A stretch of DNA of 55,152 nucleotides from an uncultured Spirochaetaceae bacterium (GCA_902799965.1 CADCCO010000019.1:1-55152); one strand, 5' to 3'; positions 32,519 to 41,697 are shown, counted from the stretch's first letter. Program-made: numbers and translations. Notes: generated by a model from the sequence alone, not told the origin.

Positions 32519-33145
32519 TCAATAAAAAAGCGCCTGCATAAAAAAGTCGTTATCTTGCGTCGGAATGTTGGCCGCGATTTGAGAGGCCATGCAATAGCCG
32601 CAAATTTTTCCCTCGCGCGCGAAGGCATTATTGGCGGCAAGAAGCTCCGACAAGTAACGGTCGTAAAAGCCCTTCCCCCGCCCAAGCCGCCTTCCGTCTT
32701 TAGCGAAAGCAAGGCCTGGAACAAGAATCGCGGTCTTTGCGGGAACGCTTTCTTTGGGAACGCGCGGCAAAGACAAAAGCGGCTCGCGGATTCCCCATGC
32801 GTTGGCCTCGGTTTGCGCTTCAAGGTCTTGCAAGACCAAAACTGGGGCGGCCAGCTCGTAAAAGTCCATCGCGTTAGAGCCTGCAATGACGCGCGGAAGA
32901 AGAATCTTTTTTCCGTCGCGCGCGGCTTGTTCCAAAACGGGGAGCGTGTCAACCTCGTCCGGCATAGAGCAAAAGGCCGCGACGCATTCCGCGCCTTTAT
33001 ATATAGAAGAATCTAAAAAAGAAGCGGCCGCCTTTTGGGATTGGGACTTCCTCTCGGCGGCGCTTAAGGCCAAAAGGGCGCGCCGCGCTTTGGCCCGCGC
33101 TTCCCTCTTGGCTGTTTTTATTTCGTTCGTTTCTTTCGCGTCCAT
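32519..33145 (-). CDS. ygfA: 5-formyltetrahydrofolate cyclo-ligase
   Basis: 208 residues. Converts 5-formyl-THF to 5,10-methenyl-THF with ATP. Signature: RVIAGSNAMDFYEL, WGIREPLL, ILVPGLAFAKDGRRLGRGKGFYDRYL, the conserved ATP-binding end. The ATG overlaps the degP stop as TAATG, so it relies on coupled translation and has no own Shine-Dalgarno. Confidence 0.93.
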   Translation of the reverse strand: MDAKETNEIKTAKREARAKARRALLALSAAERKSQSQKAAASFLDSSIYKGAECVAAFCSMPDEVDTLPVLEQAARDGKKILLPRVIAGSNAMDFYELAAPVLVLQDLEAQTEANAWGIREPLLSLPRVPKESVPAKTAILVPGLAFAKDGRRLGRGKGFYDRYLSELLAANNAFAREGKICGYCMASQIAANIPTQDNDFFMQALFY

Positions 33146-34623
33146 TAGAAGCTGTATGTGCCGGTGGTGATTGAGCCAGCGCCGCTTCCAATCGTAAACT
33201 GCACGCTCTTGGTCTTTGTCAAGTCAAGCGCGGCGTAGAATTCGGCCAAGTTCTTGACCTTCTTTCCGTTTACGGCGGTAATCACGTCGCCGTCCTGCAA
33301 GCGCAAGGAAGCGGCGGGGCTCTTGGCCTGAACGTTGGTCACGGCCACGCCCTCAATCTTTTTGTCAAGCTCAAGCTTTTTGCGAACGTCGTCCGTAAGC
33401 GGAACCGGCACAAAGCCCGGCCACAACTTCGCCGTTGAAGAAGAAACTTCCTTCGTTCGCTCGGTAATCATAACGCTTAGCGGCATTTCCTTTCCGCCGC
33501 GCACGACTTTGAACTTGGCCTCTTTGTTGGCGGGAAGGCTTCCAACGTCGCGCACAAGCTGGTCCACGCTCTTGACCGCGCGGCCGTTCAACTCGGTGAT
33601 GTAGTCGCCGGCTTGCATTCCGCCCTTAAAGGCCGGGGAGTCGACGAAAATCTGCGAGGCAAAGGCGCCGTCTTTTCCATTAACGCCAAGCGACTCTTTG
33701 ACTTCGTCGCGGACTTCGACAAGGCTTACGCCAAGCCAGCCGTAGGTGACTTTGCCGTTTGCGATGAACTCGTCGATCGCGTGCTTTATGTTGTTGATTG
33801 GAATGGCGAATCCAAGGCCTTGGCTTCCGCCCGACTGGCTGGCAATCCAAGTGTTGATTCCGATTACCTCGCCGTAAATGTTCAAGAGCGGGCCGCCTGA
33901 GTTTCCTTGGTTGATCGCCGTGTCGGTCTGAATGAAGTCGTTGATGTTTCCAATCTGGCCGCCGCTTCTTCCGGTGGCGGAAACGATTCCTTCGGTGACG
34001 GACTGGCTGTAGCCCAGCGGCGCGCCCATAGCGAAGCAAATGTCGCCGGTCTGGACTTTGTCGCTGTCGCCAAGAGTCGCGATTGGAATAGAAGCGTCGT
34101 CGGCCTCAAATGAAACAAGCGCCACGTCCATGCGCTCGTCGGCTCCGACAAGCTTTCCGTCAAACTTGCGGCCGTCGTTGAGCTTTACTGAAATTTCGCT
34201 GGCCTTTCCGGCGACATGGTTGTTGGTCAAAACGTAATATTTTTTTCCGTCCTTGCGGATAATTACGCCGCTTCCAAGGCCCTGCGCCTCGTACTCGCGC
34301 TCGCCTTCGTCCGCTTCCGGGAAGCCGAAAAACTTAAAGGGCAAGTCGCCAAAGGGATTGGCAGGCCGCGTCTTTTTTTCGGTAACGTCAACCTCGACGA
34401 CCGACGGCAAAACCTGTTCCGAAATCGAGCGGAAAACGTTTTGCATCGCTTCCAAGACGCTCAAGGACTCGGCGGGAATTTTCACCGCGGGAACCGTGTC
34501 GGCGAAAGCCGTGTTGGCTCCGTTGGCCGCGGCTTTCTTTCCGCTGCAAGAGAATGAAATCAATCCAAAGGACAAGACGGCCGCGACCGCCGCTCCCACA
34601 ATGTTTTTTGCAATTCTATTCAT
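33145..34623 (-). CDS. degP: DegP/HtrA-type periplasmic serine protease, lipoprotein
   Basis: 492 residues from the ATG at 34623, which follows GGAGGTATCTTTA; an apparent earlier ATG at 34638 is part of that Shine-Dalgarno. Lipobox-like LISFSC near residue 26. Trypsin-like triad: H in LTNNHVAG, D in ERMDVALVSF and S in QGNSGGPLLN. Two PDZ domains follow (GWLGVSLVEV onward; LWPGFVPVPL onward). It degrades misfolded envelope proteins. Promoter not evident. Confidence 0.93.
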   Translation of the reverse strand: MNRIAKNIVGAAVAAVLSFGLISFSCSGKKAAANGANTAFADTVPAVKIPAESLSVLEAMQNVFRSISEQVLPSVVEVDVTEKKTRPANPFGDLPFKFFGFPEADEGEREYEAQGLGSGVIIRKDGKKYYVLTNNHVAGKASEISVKLNDGRKFDGKLVGADERMDVALVSFEADDASIPIATLGDSDKVQTGDICFAMGAPLGYSQSVTEGIVSATGRSGGQIGNINDFIQTDTAINQGNSGGPLLNIYGEVIGINTWIASQSGGSQGLGFAIPINNIKHAIDEFIANGKVTYGWLGVSLVEVRDEVKESLGVNGKDGAFASQIFVDSPAFKGGMQAGDYITELNGRAVKSVDQLVRDVGSLPANKEAKFKVVRGGKEMPLSVMITERTKEVSSSTAKLWPGFVPVPLTDDVRKKLELDKKIEGVAVTNVQAKSPAASLRLQDGDVITAVNGKKVKNLAEFYAALDLTKTKSVQFTIGSGAGSITTGTYSF

Positions 34624-34690
34624 TAAAGATACCTCCATACGCTAGGCAATATCGTTCGTTTTAAATTTAAATGAACACGCGCAAAAGAAG

Positions 34691-35860
34691 TTACATGAAA
34701 GATTCCAGCGACGCTTTGAAAATTTTCAATCCTTCGTCGATTTCCCTGTCGCTTATGACAAGCGGCGGCAAAAAGCGGACGACGTCCGTTCCGGCGGTCG
34801 TGACGCAAAGGCCTTGCTTCAAACATTCAACTTCGATGTCAAAAGGCTTTGTTCCTTCCTTAATCTGAACGCCGATCATAAGGCCCTTTCCCCTAACCTG
34901 AACGACAAGGGGATTGTTCCAAGAAGAAATTTCGTCGCGGATTTTCTGTCCCGCCGCCTGGACGCGCTCGTAAAAGCCCGGCTTTTGAAGCGTTTCCAAA
35001 ACCGTTATCGCAGCGCGGCAAGCCAAGGGGTTTCCCGCGAATGTTGACTGGTGGTCGCCGGCCGCGAACACTCCCGCCGCCTTGCCCCTGAACAAGCAGG
35101 CGCCCATCGGGATTCCGCCGGCGATTCCTTTTGCAAGCGTCACCACTTCCGGCTCAAAGCCAAGAGCGTCGCTCGCTAGGTAGGCGCCTGTCCGGCCAAC
35201 GCCGGTCTGGACTTCGTCGGCCATTACGATGGCTCCAGCGGCGCGCGCGGCGGCGGCGGCGGCTTTGGCCCATTCCGGGTCGATGAGGTTCACTCCGCCT
35301 TCGCCTTGCACGCATTCAATCATAAGGGCGGCCGTCGTGTCGTCAAAAGCGCTTTTTATCGCCTCAAAGTCGTTGGCGGCAATTGTCTTAAAGCAGTCAA
35401 CGTAAGGGGCGAAGCAGGCGGGATGGAATTTGTCCTGGCCCGTCGCGGTAAGGGTTGCCAGCGTTCTTCCGTGGAAAGAATTCTTCAGCGTGTAAATGAC
35501 CCGCCGCTTTTCGCCGCCGTTAAGATGGCCGTACTTGCGAGCCAGCTTAAAGGCCGCCTCGTTGGCTTCCGCGCCGCTGTTTCCAAAGTAGGCGCCTTCA
35601 AAGCCGGTGGCCGAAAGCAATTTGTCGGCAAACTCAAGGCCCGCGTCGCTAAAGTAATAGTTTGAAATGTGAATCTCGCGCGCGGCTTGCTTTTGGACGG
35701 CCTTGACCAGAGCCTTGTTGTTGTGGCCCAAGGCGTTGCAGCCGATTCCCGCGATAAAGTCGATGTATTTTTTTCCGTCCTTGTCCCAGAGCGTCGCGCC
35801 CTTTCCTTTTACAAAGACGACCTCAAAGCTTCCGTAATTATTAACAACCTTCTTTTCCAT
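34691..35860 (-). CDS. argD: Acetylornithine aminotransferase
   Basis: 389 residues from the ATG at 35860 (GAGAGGG upstream). Class-III PLP aminotransferase: FGNSGAEANEAAFKLAR, SFHGRTLATLTATGQ, ADEVQTGVGRTG, and the Schiff-base lysine in VTLAKGIAGGIPMGA. Position next to argB and argJ favours N-acetylornithine as substrate over ornithine or succinylornithine. Separated from argB by a large hairpin, so it may be transcribed alone. Confidence 0.92.
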   Translation of the reverse strand: MEKKVVNNYGSFEVVFVKGKGATLWDKDGKKYIDFIAGIGCNALGHNNKALVKAVQKQAAREIHISNYYFSDAGLEFADKLLSATGFEGAYFGNSGAEANEAAFKLARKYGHLNGGEKRRVIYTLKNSFHGRTLATLTATGQDKFHPACFAPYVDCFKTIAANDFEAIKSAFDDTTAALMIECVQGEGGVNLIDPEWAKAAAAAARAAGAIVMADEVQTGVGRTGAYLASDALGFEPEVVTLAKGIAGGIPMGACLFRGKAAGVFAAGDHQSTFAGNPLACRAAITVLETLQKPGFYERVQAAGQKIRDEISSWNNPLVVQVRGKGLMIGVQIKEGTKPFDIEVECLKQGLCVTTAGTDVVRFLPPLVISDREIDEGLKIFKASLESFM

Positions 35861-35915
35861 AAAACCCTCTCGTATAAGTGAAATATGAATGAAACATTTT
35901 ATAAAAAGCGCGGAG

Positions 35916-35991
35916 CCGAGGTTACGGACCGAAAAAAAATTCTGCAACGAGCGAAGCGAAGTGAAGCCTTTTTTCGAGTCCGTGTTCTCGG
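35916..35991. terminator. Long imperfect hairpin between argB and argD
   Basis: Arm CCGAG-CGGAC-CG-AAAAAA (35916-35937) is complementary, with interruptions, to TTTTTT-CG-GTCCG-CTCGG (35969-35991). The 31-base loop carries GCGAAGCGAAGTGAAG. It starts 25 bases after the argB stop and could end the argJB transcript. Poly-T on both strands would suit either direction. Confidence 0.55.
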
Positions 35992-36015
35992 CGGGAGCGT
36001 TTTTTGTCGTTTCAA

Positions 36016-36909
36016 TTAATATATCATAGTTCCGATTCCGCGCTCGCTGAACATTTCTATCAACAGCGAATGGGGAACGCGGCCGTCAATGATGTGCGCG
36101 CGGGGAACTCCGCCCTTTAGCGCTATCATGCAGCATTCCACTTTTGGAATCATTCCGCCCGCGATTGTTCCGTCTTCCATATAGCCCGAAACTTGCGGAA
36201 GCGGTATGCGCGCGATGAGGCTCTTGGGGTCGTTGATGTCTTTTAGAATTCCAGGAACGTTGGTAAGCTGAACGAATTTTTCCGCCTTGAGCGCGACCGC
36301 GATTTTGGCGGCGGCGGTGTCGGCGTTGATGTTGTAAAAACTCTTGTCGCTTCCCTGTCCCATCGCCACAGTGGAAATTACCGGAATGAAATGCTTTTCC
36401 AAAAGCGAGTTCACAATTTCTGGATTCACGTCGGTCACTTCGCCCACAAAGCCCAGGTCAACGCCGCCTTTTTCGATTTTGGTGGCGCGCAAAAGGCCTG
36501 AATCCACGCCGCTCAAGCCGACGGCTTTTCCGCCTTCCTCAAGCAAAATGCGAACGATGTCCTTGTTCAGTTTTCCGGTCAAAACCATTTCGACGATTTC
36601 CATCGTCTCGCCGTCGGTGTAGCGCAAGCCGTTGATGAACTTGCTTTCCTTTCCGACGCGCTCTAGCATTTTGTTTATCTCAGGACCGCCGCCGTGAACC
36701 AAGACGACGCGGACTCCGATTGTTGAAAGCAAAACGATGTCTTTCATCACCGCGGACTTGAGCTCTTCGTTGAGCATGGCGTTTCCGCCGTACTTCACGA
36801 CGACGGTTTTTCCAACCCACTGCTTAAAGTAAGGAAGCGCCTCAATCAAGACGCTTGACCAGCTGTCGTTGTCAAGCCGGGGGTCTACAAATTTACTTTC
36901 TTCTTCCAT
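36016..36909 (-). CDS. argB: Acetylglutamate kinase
   Basis: 297 residues from the ATG at 36909 with GAGGAAA upstream. Amino-acid kinase fold: [50 protein letters not shown]. The N-terminal extension ([20 protein letters not shown]) resembles the arginine-sensitive, hexameric class, so feedback inhibition by arginine is possible. It is 30 bases downstream of argJ in the arginine operon. Confidence 0.94.
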   Translation of the reverse strand: MEEESKFVDPRLDNDSWSSVLIEALPYFKQWVGKTVVVKYGGNAMLNEELKSAVMKDIVLLSTIGVRVVLVHGGGPEINKMLERVGKESKFINGLRYTDGETMEIVEMVLTGKLNKDIVRILLEEGGKAVGLSGVDSGLLRATKIEKGGVDLGFVGEVTDVNPEIVNSLLEKHFIPVISTVAMGQGSDKSFYNINADTAAAKIAVALKAEKFVQLTNVPGILKDINDPKSLIARIPLPQVSGYMEDGTIAGGMIPKVECCMIALKGGVPRAHIIDGRVPHSLLIEMFSERGIGTMIY

Positions 36910-36939
36910 AATTATTTCCTCGCCCAAAAGACGCCGCCG

Positions 36940-38211
36940 TTACGAGCGGTAGTCGCCGTTAATTTTCACGTAGTCGTAAGTGAGGTCGCAGCCCCACGCC
37001 TTTCCTTGCGCGCTTCCGTCTTGCAATTCAACAAGAATCTGAACGGCTTCGCGGCCCAAAATTTTTGTCGCAAGCTCTTCGTCAAAGGCAAGTCCAACGC
37101 CGTCGCGAACGACCTCGACAGATTCCGCGCCTGCGAACAAGTCCGCGGCCGGGTCGTCAAAGTAGCGCGCGGCTCCTTCCTTGCTCAAAAAGCGCACGGT
37201 GGTTTTGTCCGGATTGAACTCCGCGCCGGAATAACCCATCGCGCAAAGAACGCGGCCGCAATTTGCGTCGCGCCCGAACATCGCGGCCTTGACCAAATTG
37301 GAGCCGATGATTTCCTTGGCAAGAACGCGCGCGGTCTTTTCGTCCTTGGCGCCGGTCACAAGGCATTCAACCAAGCGGCTGGCTCCCTCGCCGTCGGCCG
37401 CGATTTTTTTGGCCATAACTTCGTTAAGGGCGTTCAGCGCCCCTGCGAATTTTTCCCAGTCGGAATTCTTTTCTTCGATTCGCGCGTTGCCCGCAAGGCC
37501 GTTGGCCATAATCGTAAGGGTGTCGTTGGTCGAAGTGTCTCCGTCGACGGAAACGCAATTGTATGTTTTTGGAACGGACTCGCGCAAGGCGGCCTCAAGC
37601 ATCTCGCCCGAAATGTCGCAGTCGGTCGTCACAAAGCTGAGCATCGTTCCCATGTTGATGTGAATCATTCCGCTGCCCTTGCACATAGCGCCGACGGTGA
37701 CTGTCTTTCCGCCGATTTCGGTTTGAACGGCGCATTCCTTGTAACGGGTGTCGGTCGTCATAATAGCCTGGCGGGCGCGCTCGTTTCCGTCTTTGGAAAG
37801 CCCCGCCGCCAATTCGGGAATGTGGCCAAGCAATATGTCGCGGGGAACCGGCTGGCCGATGATTCCGGTGGAGCAAACGATTACGTTGTCGGAAGAAATT
37901 TTAAGCTCGCGCGCGACGGCCTGGGCTGTAAGGGCGGCGGTCTGGTAGCCTTCCGCTCCGGTGCAGGCGTTGGCGAAGCAAACGTTTGTCACGGCGGCCT
38001 GCATTTTTTTGCCCTTGATTTTTTCCATCGTGTATTTCACGCATTCGGCCTTGACCTTGTTGGAGGTAAAAAGGCCCGCCGCGTCGCACAATTTTTCGCT
38101 GTAAACAAGCGCCGTGTCAAAAGTCTTTCGGCTGGCCTTGAGGCCTGAATGTATTCCGTTAGCGGTGAATCCCTTGGCGGCGCAAACACCGCCTTGAATA
38201 AACTTAACCAT
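36940..38211 (-). CDS. argJ: ArgJ, glutamate N-acetyltransferase (ornithine acetyltransferase)
   Basis: 423 residues from the ATG at 38211 (GGGAG upstream). The family self-cleaves before a threonine in an MATML motif; here the site reads INMGTMLSF, so glycine replaces alanine and cleavage would be G-T. Other marks: CSTGIIGQPVPRD, DGDTSTNDTL, CAMGYSGAEFN and GCDLTYDYVKINGDY at the end. It recycles acetyl from acetylornithine; bifunctionality cannot be told from sequence. First gene of argJ-argB. Confidence 0.94.
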   Translation of the reverse strand: MVKFIQGGVCAAKGFTANGIHSGLKASRKTFDTALVYSEKLCDAAGLFTSNKVKAECVKYTMEKIKGKKMQAAVTNVCFANACTGAEGYQTAALTAQAVARELKISSDNVIVCSTGIIGQPVPRDILLGHIPELAAGLSKDGNERARQAIMTTDTRYKECAVQTEIGGKTVTVGAMCKGSGMIHINMGTMLSFVTTDCDISGEMLEAALRESVPKTYNCVSVDGDTSTNDTLTIMANGLAGNARIEEKNSDWEKFAGALNALNEVMAKKIAADGEGASRLVECLVTGAKDEKTARVLAKEIIGSNLVKAAMFGRDANCGRVLCAMGYSGAEFNPDKTTVRFLSKEGAARYFDDPAADLFAGAESVEVVRDGVGLAFDEELATKILGREAVQILVELQDGSAQGKAWGCDLTYDYVKINGDYRS

Positions 38212-38231
38212 AATTATCTCCCTTTTGCCGT

Positions 38232-38282
38232 ATTTATGCAAAAATATGCGCTAATTTTAGCAAATTTTGCAAATTTATGCAA
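38232..38282 (-). promoter_or_regulatory. argJ promoter with two TTGCATAAAT boxes
   Basis: -35 TTGCAT at 38282-38277, 17-base spacer, -10 TAAAAT at 38259-38254. TTGCATAAAT occurs twice, at 38282-38273 (over the -35) and 38241-38232 (about 6 to 15 bases after the expected start), 41 bases or four turns apart. These could be half-sites for an ArgR-type arginine repressor. The intervening DNA is rich in TTTGC/GCAAA half-palindromes. No ArgR gene is in the window. Confidence 0.6.
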
Positions 38283-38305
38283 TAGAAGAACGGCTTATTT
38301 TTCCA

Positions 38306-39448
38306 TCACTGCGCGGCCTTTTTCTTGCGCAAAAAACTGTCAAATTTTATCCACAAGATCGAAAGAATTATCGTCGCAAAAAATTCGACAAGAACCAAAG
38401 CCCACACTTGAATCATGTTCCACTCCGTGACATTCATGTTCAAAAAACTTCGCGCGGCGTTGGAAAACTCCATGACAGGCGCGTGAATCAAGTACGCAAG
38501 GCCGCTAAGGTTTCCAAGAAAAACAAGCGGCGCGGCAAGGGGCGGCAAAAAAGCGAAAAGGCGGACAAAGCCCTTTTGTTCAATAAAAAAATAAATCCAC
38601 AAGGCCGAAAGAAAAATTCTAACAAGCTCTGACTTAAAGAAAGCGCGCGGCAAAAGCGGCAAAGCGCCGCCGCCAAATCTAAAAAAGAAAATCGCAAAAA
38701 GGACAAGCGCGACTTGCGCCGCGCCTGCCACGAAATCTGAAACGCGAAGGCGCTCTTTGTTTTCCGCGTAAAAAAATCCGGCAAGACAGCCTATTAAAAA
38801 GTCGGGCAAATGGTAGATTGGAGAATACGAAAAGCCCCAAACCTCGAAAAACCCCAAGCCGGGTTTTTCGCAAACAGTGATGACAGCCGCCGCCCATAAA
38901 ATTCTAAAGGCCACAAGCGCCGCCAAAAAAGCCAGGCGGCCTCTGCGGCCAAGCCTTTGAATGAAATTTCTGACAATGGGAAAAATTAAATAGTAAAAAA
39001 CCATGCACGAAAGAAACCAGTCCGGTCCGTTCAATGACACGATTATTTCTTTTACAGGAATCCAAGCGTGAATTAAAAGCGCGTGGCAAACAAAGGCCGC
39101 CGACATTTCGCCAATGCGCTCGCCCAAAGTTCCGCCGTGCCAATAACGAACAGTCCAAATCAAAAAGACAAAAAGCGTCAAAAGAATATGCAGTGGATAA
39201 AGCTTTGCGATCCTTTTTTTCATAAAAAGAAAGCAAGACTTAAAAGAGCAAGGCTCGCTTTCGCCGCAATGCCTAAGCGCCAGCAAAAAGGCGGACAAAA
39301 CAAAAAACGGCGTTACGCTTGGATTAAAAACAGAAAAGGGACTGGCGTGTCCGGCCAGTCCAAAAGCGTGAGCGCAAAAGACGAACAAAAATATTATCGC
39401 CCTAAAAATTTGAATCGACTCGTTTTTTCCACCTTGGACTTTTTCCAT
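38306..39448 (-). CDS. Acyltransferase-3 family membrane protein
   Basis: 380 residues with about ten membrane helices. N-terminal FRAIIFLFVFCAHAFG, then a SVTPFFVLSAFLL motif and RIAKLYPLHILLT, the arginine-rich catalytic region of O-acyltransferase-3 proteins. These acetylate or acylate cell-surface sugars. AAGGA precedes the ATG. Thirteen bases downstream of an unassigned membrane protein in a three-gene operon. Specificity unknown. Confidence 0.82.
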   Translation of the reverse strand: MEKVQGGKNESIQIFRAIIFLFVFCAHAFGLAGHASPFSVFNPSVTPFFVLSAFLLALRHCGESEPCSFKSCFLFMKKRIAKLYPLHILLTLFVFLIWTVRYWHGGTLGERIGEMSAAFVCHALLIHAWIPVKEIIVSLNGPDWFLSCMVFYYLIFPIVRNFIQRLGRRGRLAFLAALVAFRILWAAAVITVCEKPGLGFFEVWGFSYSPIYHLPDFLIGCLAGFFYAENKERLRVSDFVAGAAQVALVLFAIFFFRFGGGALPLLPRAFFKSELVRIFLSALWIYFFIEQKGFVRLFAFLPPLAAPLVFLGNLSGLAYLIHAPVMEFSNAARSFLNMNVTEWNMIQVWALVLVEFFATIILSILWIKFDSFLRKKKAAQ

Positions 39449-39461
39449 GACATTTTTCCTT

Positions 39462-40223
39462 TTACATTATCTTTTTGGCGCTCGCGGAAAAACTCTTTCC
39501 AAAAGCGCCGGCGTTGACTTCGTATATAACCGGATAAACTTGCTGGGCCGGAAGCTCAAGAGAACGAACGCTCGGATTGCCCAAAAGCCTTTTTGCCGCG
39601 GCGGAAAAAAGCTTGTCCAAGCGCTCAGTTCCCGGCGCAAAAACGTCAGGCGCGCTTGCGGGCGAATCATCCGCGGCTCTCGCGCCCAGCAAAATGTGCC
39701 AGTAATGAGGAAGCGGAAAGAGCGCGTTTTTGTCCATTTCGTAAACAGCAAAGTCAAGAGCCGCGCCGGCCTTTGCGTTTGAGAATTTCCATTCCGCGCC
39801 GCTTTGCTCGTCGCGCGCGAAGGACTCGCCTACCGTAATTGCGTACTTTTGCGGGAGCGGCATTTTTTTATAAAGGTAAAGGCCGAACGACAAAGTCCAC
39901 GCGATGTATAAAAGCGCCGCGATTGGAAACAAAAGCCTTAGGCTTGCAGCGCAAAGCAGGCCCGCCAAAGAATAAAGCGCGACGGCAAAAAAAGACTCTT
40001 TTACATGAAGAGAAAAAACTTGGGCGCACGCCTGCCGTTCAACCATGACAAAAAGAACGGCAAAGACAACGGCGGCGGACAAAAGCAAAAAGCAAAGCGA
40101 AAGGCGGAATTTAAAATACTTTCTTTTGAAAGCCTTTCCGCAAAGAATGCAAAAAAGGCTTCCGAAAAAAGCGCCTAAAAACAAAAAAGATAAGTTCGCG
40201 AAAACGGCGGATTGGAAATTCAT
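39462..40223 (-). CDS. Unrecognised membrane protein with four N-terminal helices
   Basis: 253 residues. Four hydrophobic segments at about 7-28, 38-61, 76-94 and 98-118, then a soluble C-terminal domain (YAITVGESFARD, HILLGARAADD, ELPAQQVYPVIYEVNAG). I do not recognise the family. The ATG overlaps the upstream stop by four bases, so it is translated with the kinase-like protein. Context with acyltransferase-3 hints at an envelope role, but this is inference. Confidence 0.65.
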   Translation of the reverse strand: MNFQSAVFANLSFLFLGAFFGSLFCILCGKAFKRKYFKFRLSLCFLLLSAAVVFAVLFVMVERQACAQVFSLHVKESFFAVALYSLAGLLCAASLRLLFPIAALLYIAWTLSFGLYLYKKMPLPQKYAITVGESFARDEQSGAEWKFSNAKAGAALDFAVYEMDKNALFPLPHYWHILLGARAADDSPASAPDVFAPGTERLDKLFSAAAKRLLGNPSVRSLELPAQQVYPVIYEVNAGAFGKSFSASAKKIM

Positions 40224-41041
40224 TTGTAAGTCTTAAAATCTTGCACAACGCTTACGGCGGACTCAATCTTGTAGTCGGGATAGGCCTTTTGAGCCAAAAC
40301 CAAAGCCTTTTCGACAACGGCGCTGGAATCCGCGATGCCTTGCAAAACAATTTTTTTGTCGATGACAAGCGCGCGCAAAAAATTGATGTTTATCTTATGC
40401 TCAAAGACAAGCGAGTTCACAAGCTTTTGCGCCAAAAGCATTTCGCCGACTTTTTTGCGCCCCGCATCCTCAAGGTCGGGAGTGACATTCGCTTCAACAA
40501 TCGAAACAATCAAAGCGGCGGCGCTCTTTATGTCCATCTTGCCAGAGTTTATGACCAAGTGGTAATTGGCGGGGTCTTCCGCGTCGGCGTTGAAAAAGCT
40601 TTTGTGAAAGCCCTTGCGGTTCGCGTCGCTTTCGTCAATGCGCTGCTGGGCTTGCTTTTCGGTAAAGTTGAATTCTTTTTCAAGGCGCTCAAGACGGGTT
40701 CCGTGGTCGGCGACAAAGCGGAAGGAAATCATGTTGGGAAGGTCATTCAAAACAAAAGAGCTGCCCCGTCCTATCAAGACGCAGTTTCCGTCGGAAGCCG
40801 CTTCCAAAATCGCGGTCTGCAAGTAATCCAAATATTCGTCGCGGTCTTTGGCAAGCGAAGCGAAAAAGCCGGGCTTTACCTCGTCGTATTTGTGAAGCTT
40901 TTCTTTTGGAAAGCCCAAGCTCACAATGCGCGCCTCAATGTCCTTTCTTGTAATAAATTTATAGCCAAGAAGCTTTGCGACTTCGGCGCTGATTTCGTCA
41001 CCCATCGCCGCCACTTGACGGGCCATGCAAATTATAGCCAT
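40220..41041 (-). CDS. Cytidylate-kinase-like protein with BON-like C-terminus
   Basis: 273 residues. Residues 1-190 match the cytidylate_kin_2 group (IICMARQVAAMGDEISAEVA, YKFITRKDIEARI, CVLIGRGSSFVL, FRFVADHGTRLERLE). The usual GSGGREIA phosphate-binding sequence is altered to AAMGDEIS, so catalysis is doubtful. Residues about 200-273 look like a BON domain (NINFLRALVIDKKIVLQGIA, SAVVEKALVLA). GGGGAGGAG precedes the ATG. First gene of the operon. Confidence 0.75.
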   Translation of the reverse strand: MAIICMARQVAAMGDEISAEVAKLLGYKFITRKDIEARIVSLGFPKEKLHKYDEVKPGFFASLAKDRDEYLDYLQTAILEAASDGNCVLIGRGSSFVLNDLPNMISFRFVADHGTRLERLEKEFNFTEKQAQQRIDESDANRKGFHKSFFNADAEDPANYHLVINSGKMDIKSAAALIVSIVEANVTPDLEDAGRKKVGEMLLAQKLVNSLVFEHKININFLRALVIDKKIVLQGIADSSAVVEKALVLAQKAYPDYKIESAVSVVQDFKTYK

Positions 41042-41072
41042 TCAACTCCTCCCCTAAAACAAGGCGCGCGTC

Positions 41073-41101
41073 TTGAAGCGCGCGAAAATTCATTCTATAC
41101 T
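41073..41101 (+). promoter_or_regulatory. Promoter of the NUDIX-eda pair
   Basis: TTGAAG at 41073-41078, 17-base spacer, TATACT at 41096-41101. The leader holds AGGAAGAAG before the ATG at 41124. This is a conventional leader and contrasts with the leaderless promoters elsewhere in the window. Confidence 0.65.
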
Positions 41102-41123
41102 ATTATAAAGCAGGAAGAAGAAT

Positions 41124-41693
41124 ATGTCAAAGGGAAAAAACGATTCTTTGGGAAAAGAAAGCCTTGTTTGGAAAAGCGGCAACAAGAAGCGGCTTTTGGA
41201 CACGCCGATCCTTAGCGTGAGCCAAAAGGAATTTTTTTCGCCGGAAGGCAAAAGCGGACAATTCATTGTCATCGACGCGCCGGATTGGGCCGCCGTCATT
41301 CCAGAAATCGACGGGGACTTTTTGATGGTCAAGCAGTGGAGGCACGGAAGCGAATGCCTAAGCCTTGAATTTCCAGGCGGCGTAATCGAAAGAGGCGAAG
41401 AGCCGGCAAAGGGCGCGGCCCGCGAACTGTTGGAAGAAACAGGGCGCGCCGCGCGCGAATTGATTTGCCTTGGAAGCGTGAGCCCCAACCCGGCGATTTT
41501 TTCAAACCGCTTCCACGTTTTTTTGGCGCGCGGCTTGACGGCGGCTGGCGGGCAAAAGCTGGACGAAAACGAATTCCTAAATTGCGTCCGCGTTCCAAAA
41601 GAAGAGGTTTTTTCAAAAATGGGCGGTCCCGAATGCCCGCACGCGCTGATGGCCGCCGCTCTTGAACTGTACAGGCAAAACGCGCTATTGTAA
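41124..41693 (+). CDS. NUDIX hydrolase, ADP-ribose-pyrophosphatase-like
   Basis: 189 residues. A NUDIX box lies at residues 86-108: G86-V-I-E-R-G-E then REL-x-EET-G, i.e. GX5EX7REUXEEXG with the catalytic glutamates. The flanking IVIDAPDWAAVIPE and FLMVKQWRHGSE match ADP-ribose pyrophosphatases. Five bases before eda, forming a two-gene operon. Substrate not certain. Confidence 0.87.
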   Translation: MSKGKNDSLGKESLVWKSGNKKRLLDTPILSVSQKEFFSPEGKSGQFIVIDAPDWAAVIPEIDGDFLMVKQWRHGSECLSLEFPGGVIERGEEPAKGAARELLEETGRAARELICLGSVSPNPAIFSNRFHVFLARGLTAAGGQKLDENEFLNCVRVPKEEVFSKMGGPECPHALMAAALELYRQNALL

Positions 41694-41697
41694 AAAA

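Noticed and set aside
37006-38148. 380-codon plus-strand open frame opposite argJ
   Set aside because: It is the antisense shadow of a clear ArgJ protein, with no start signal and no recognisable motif.
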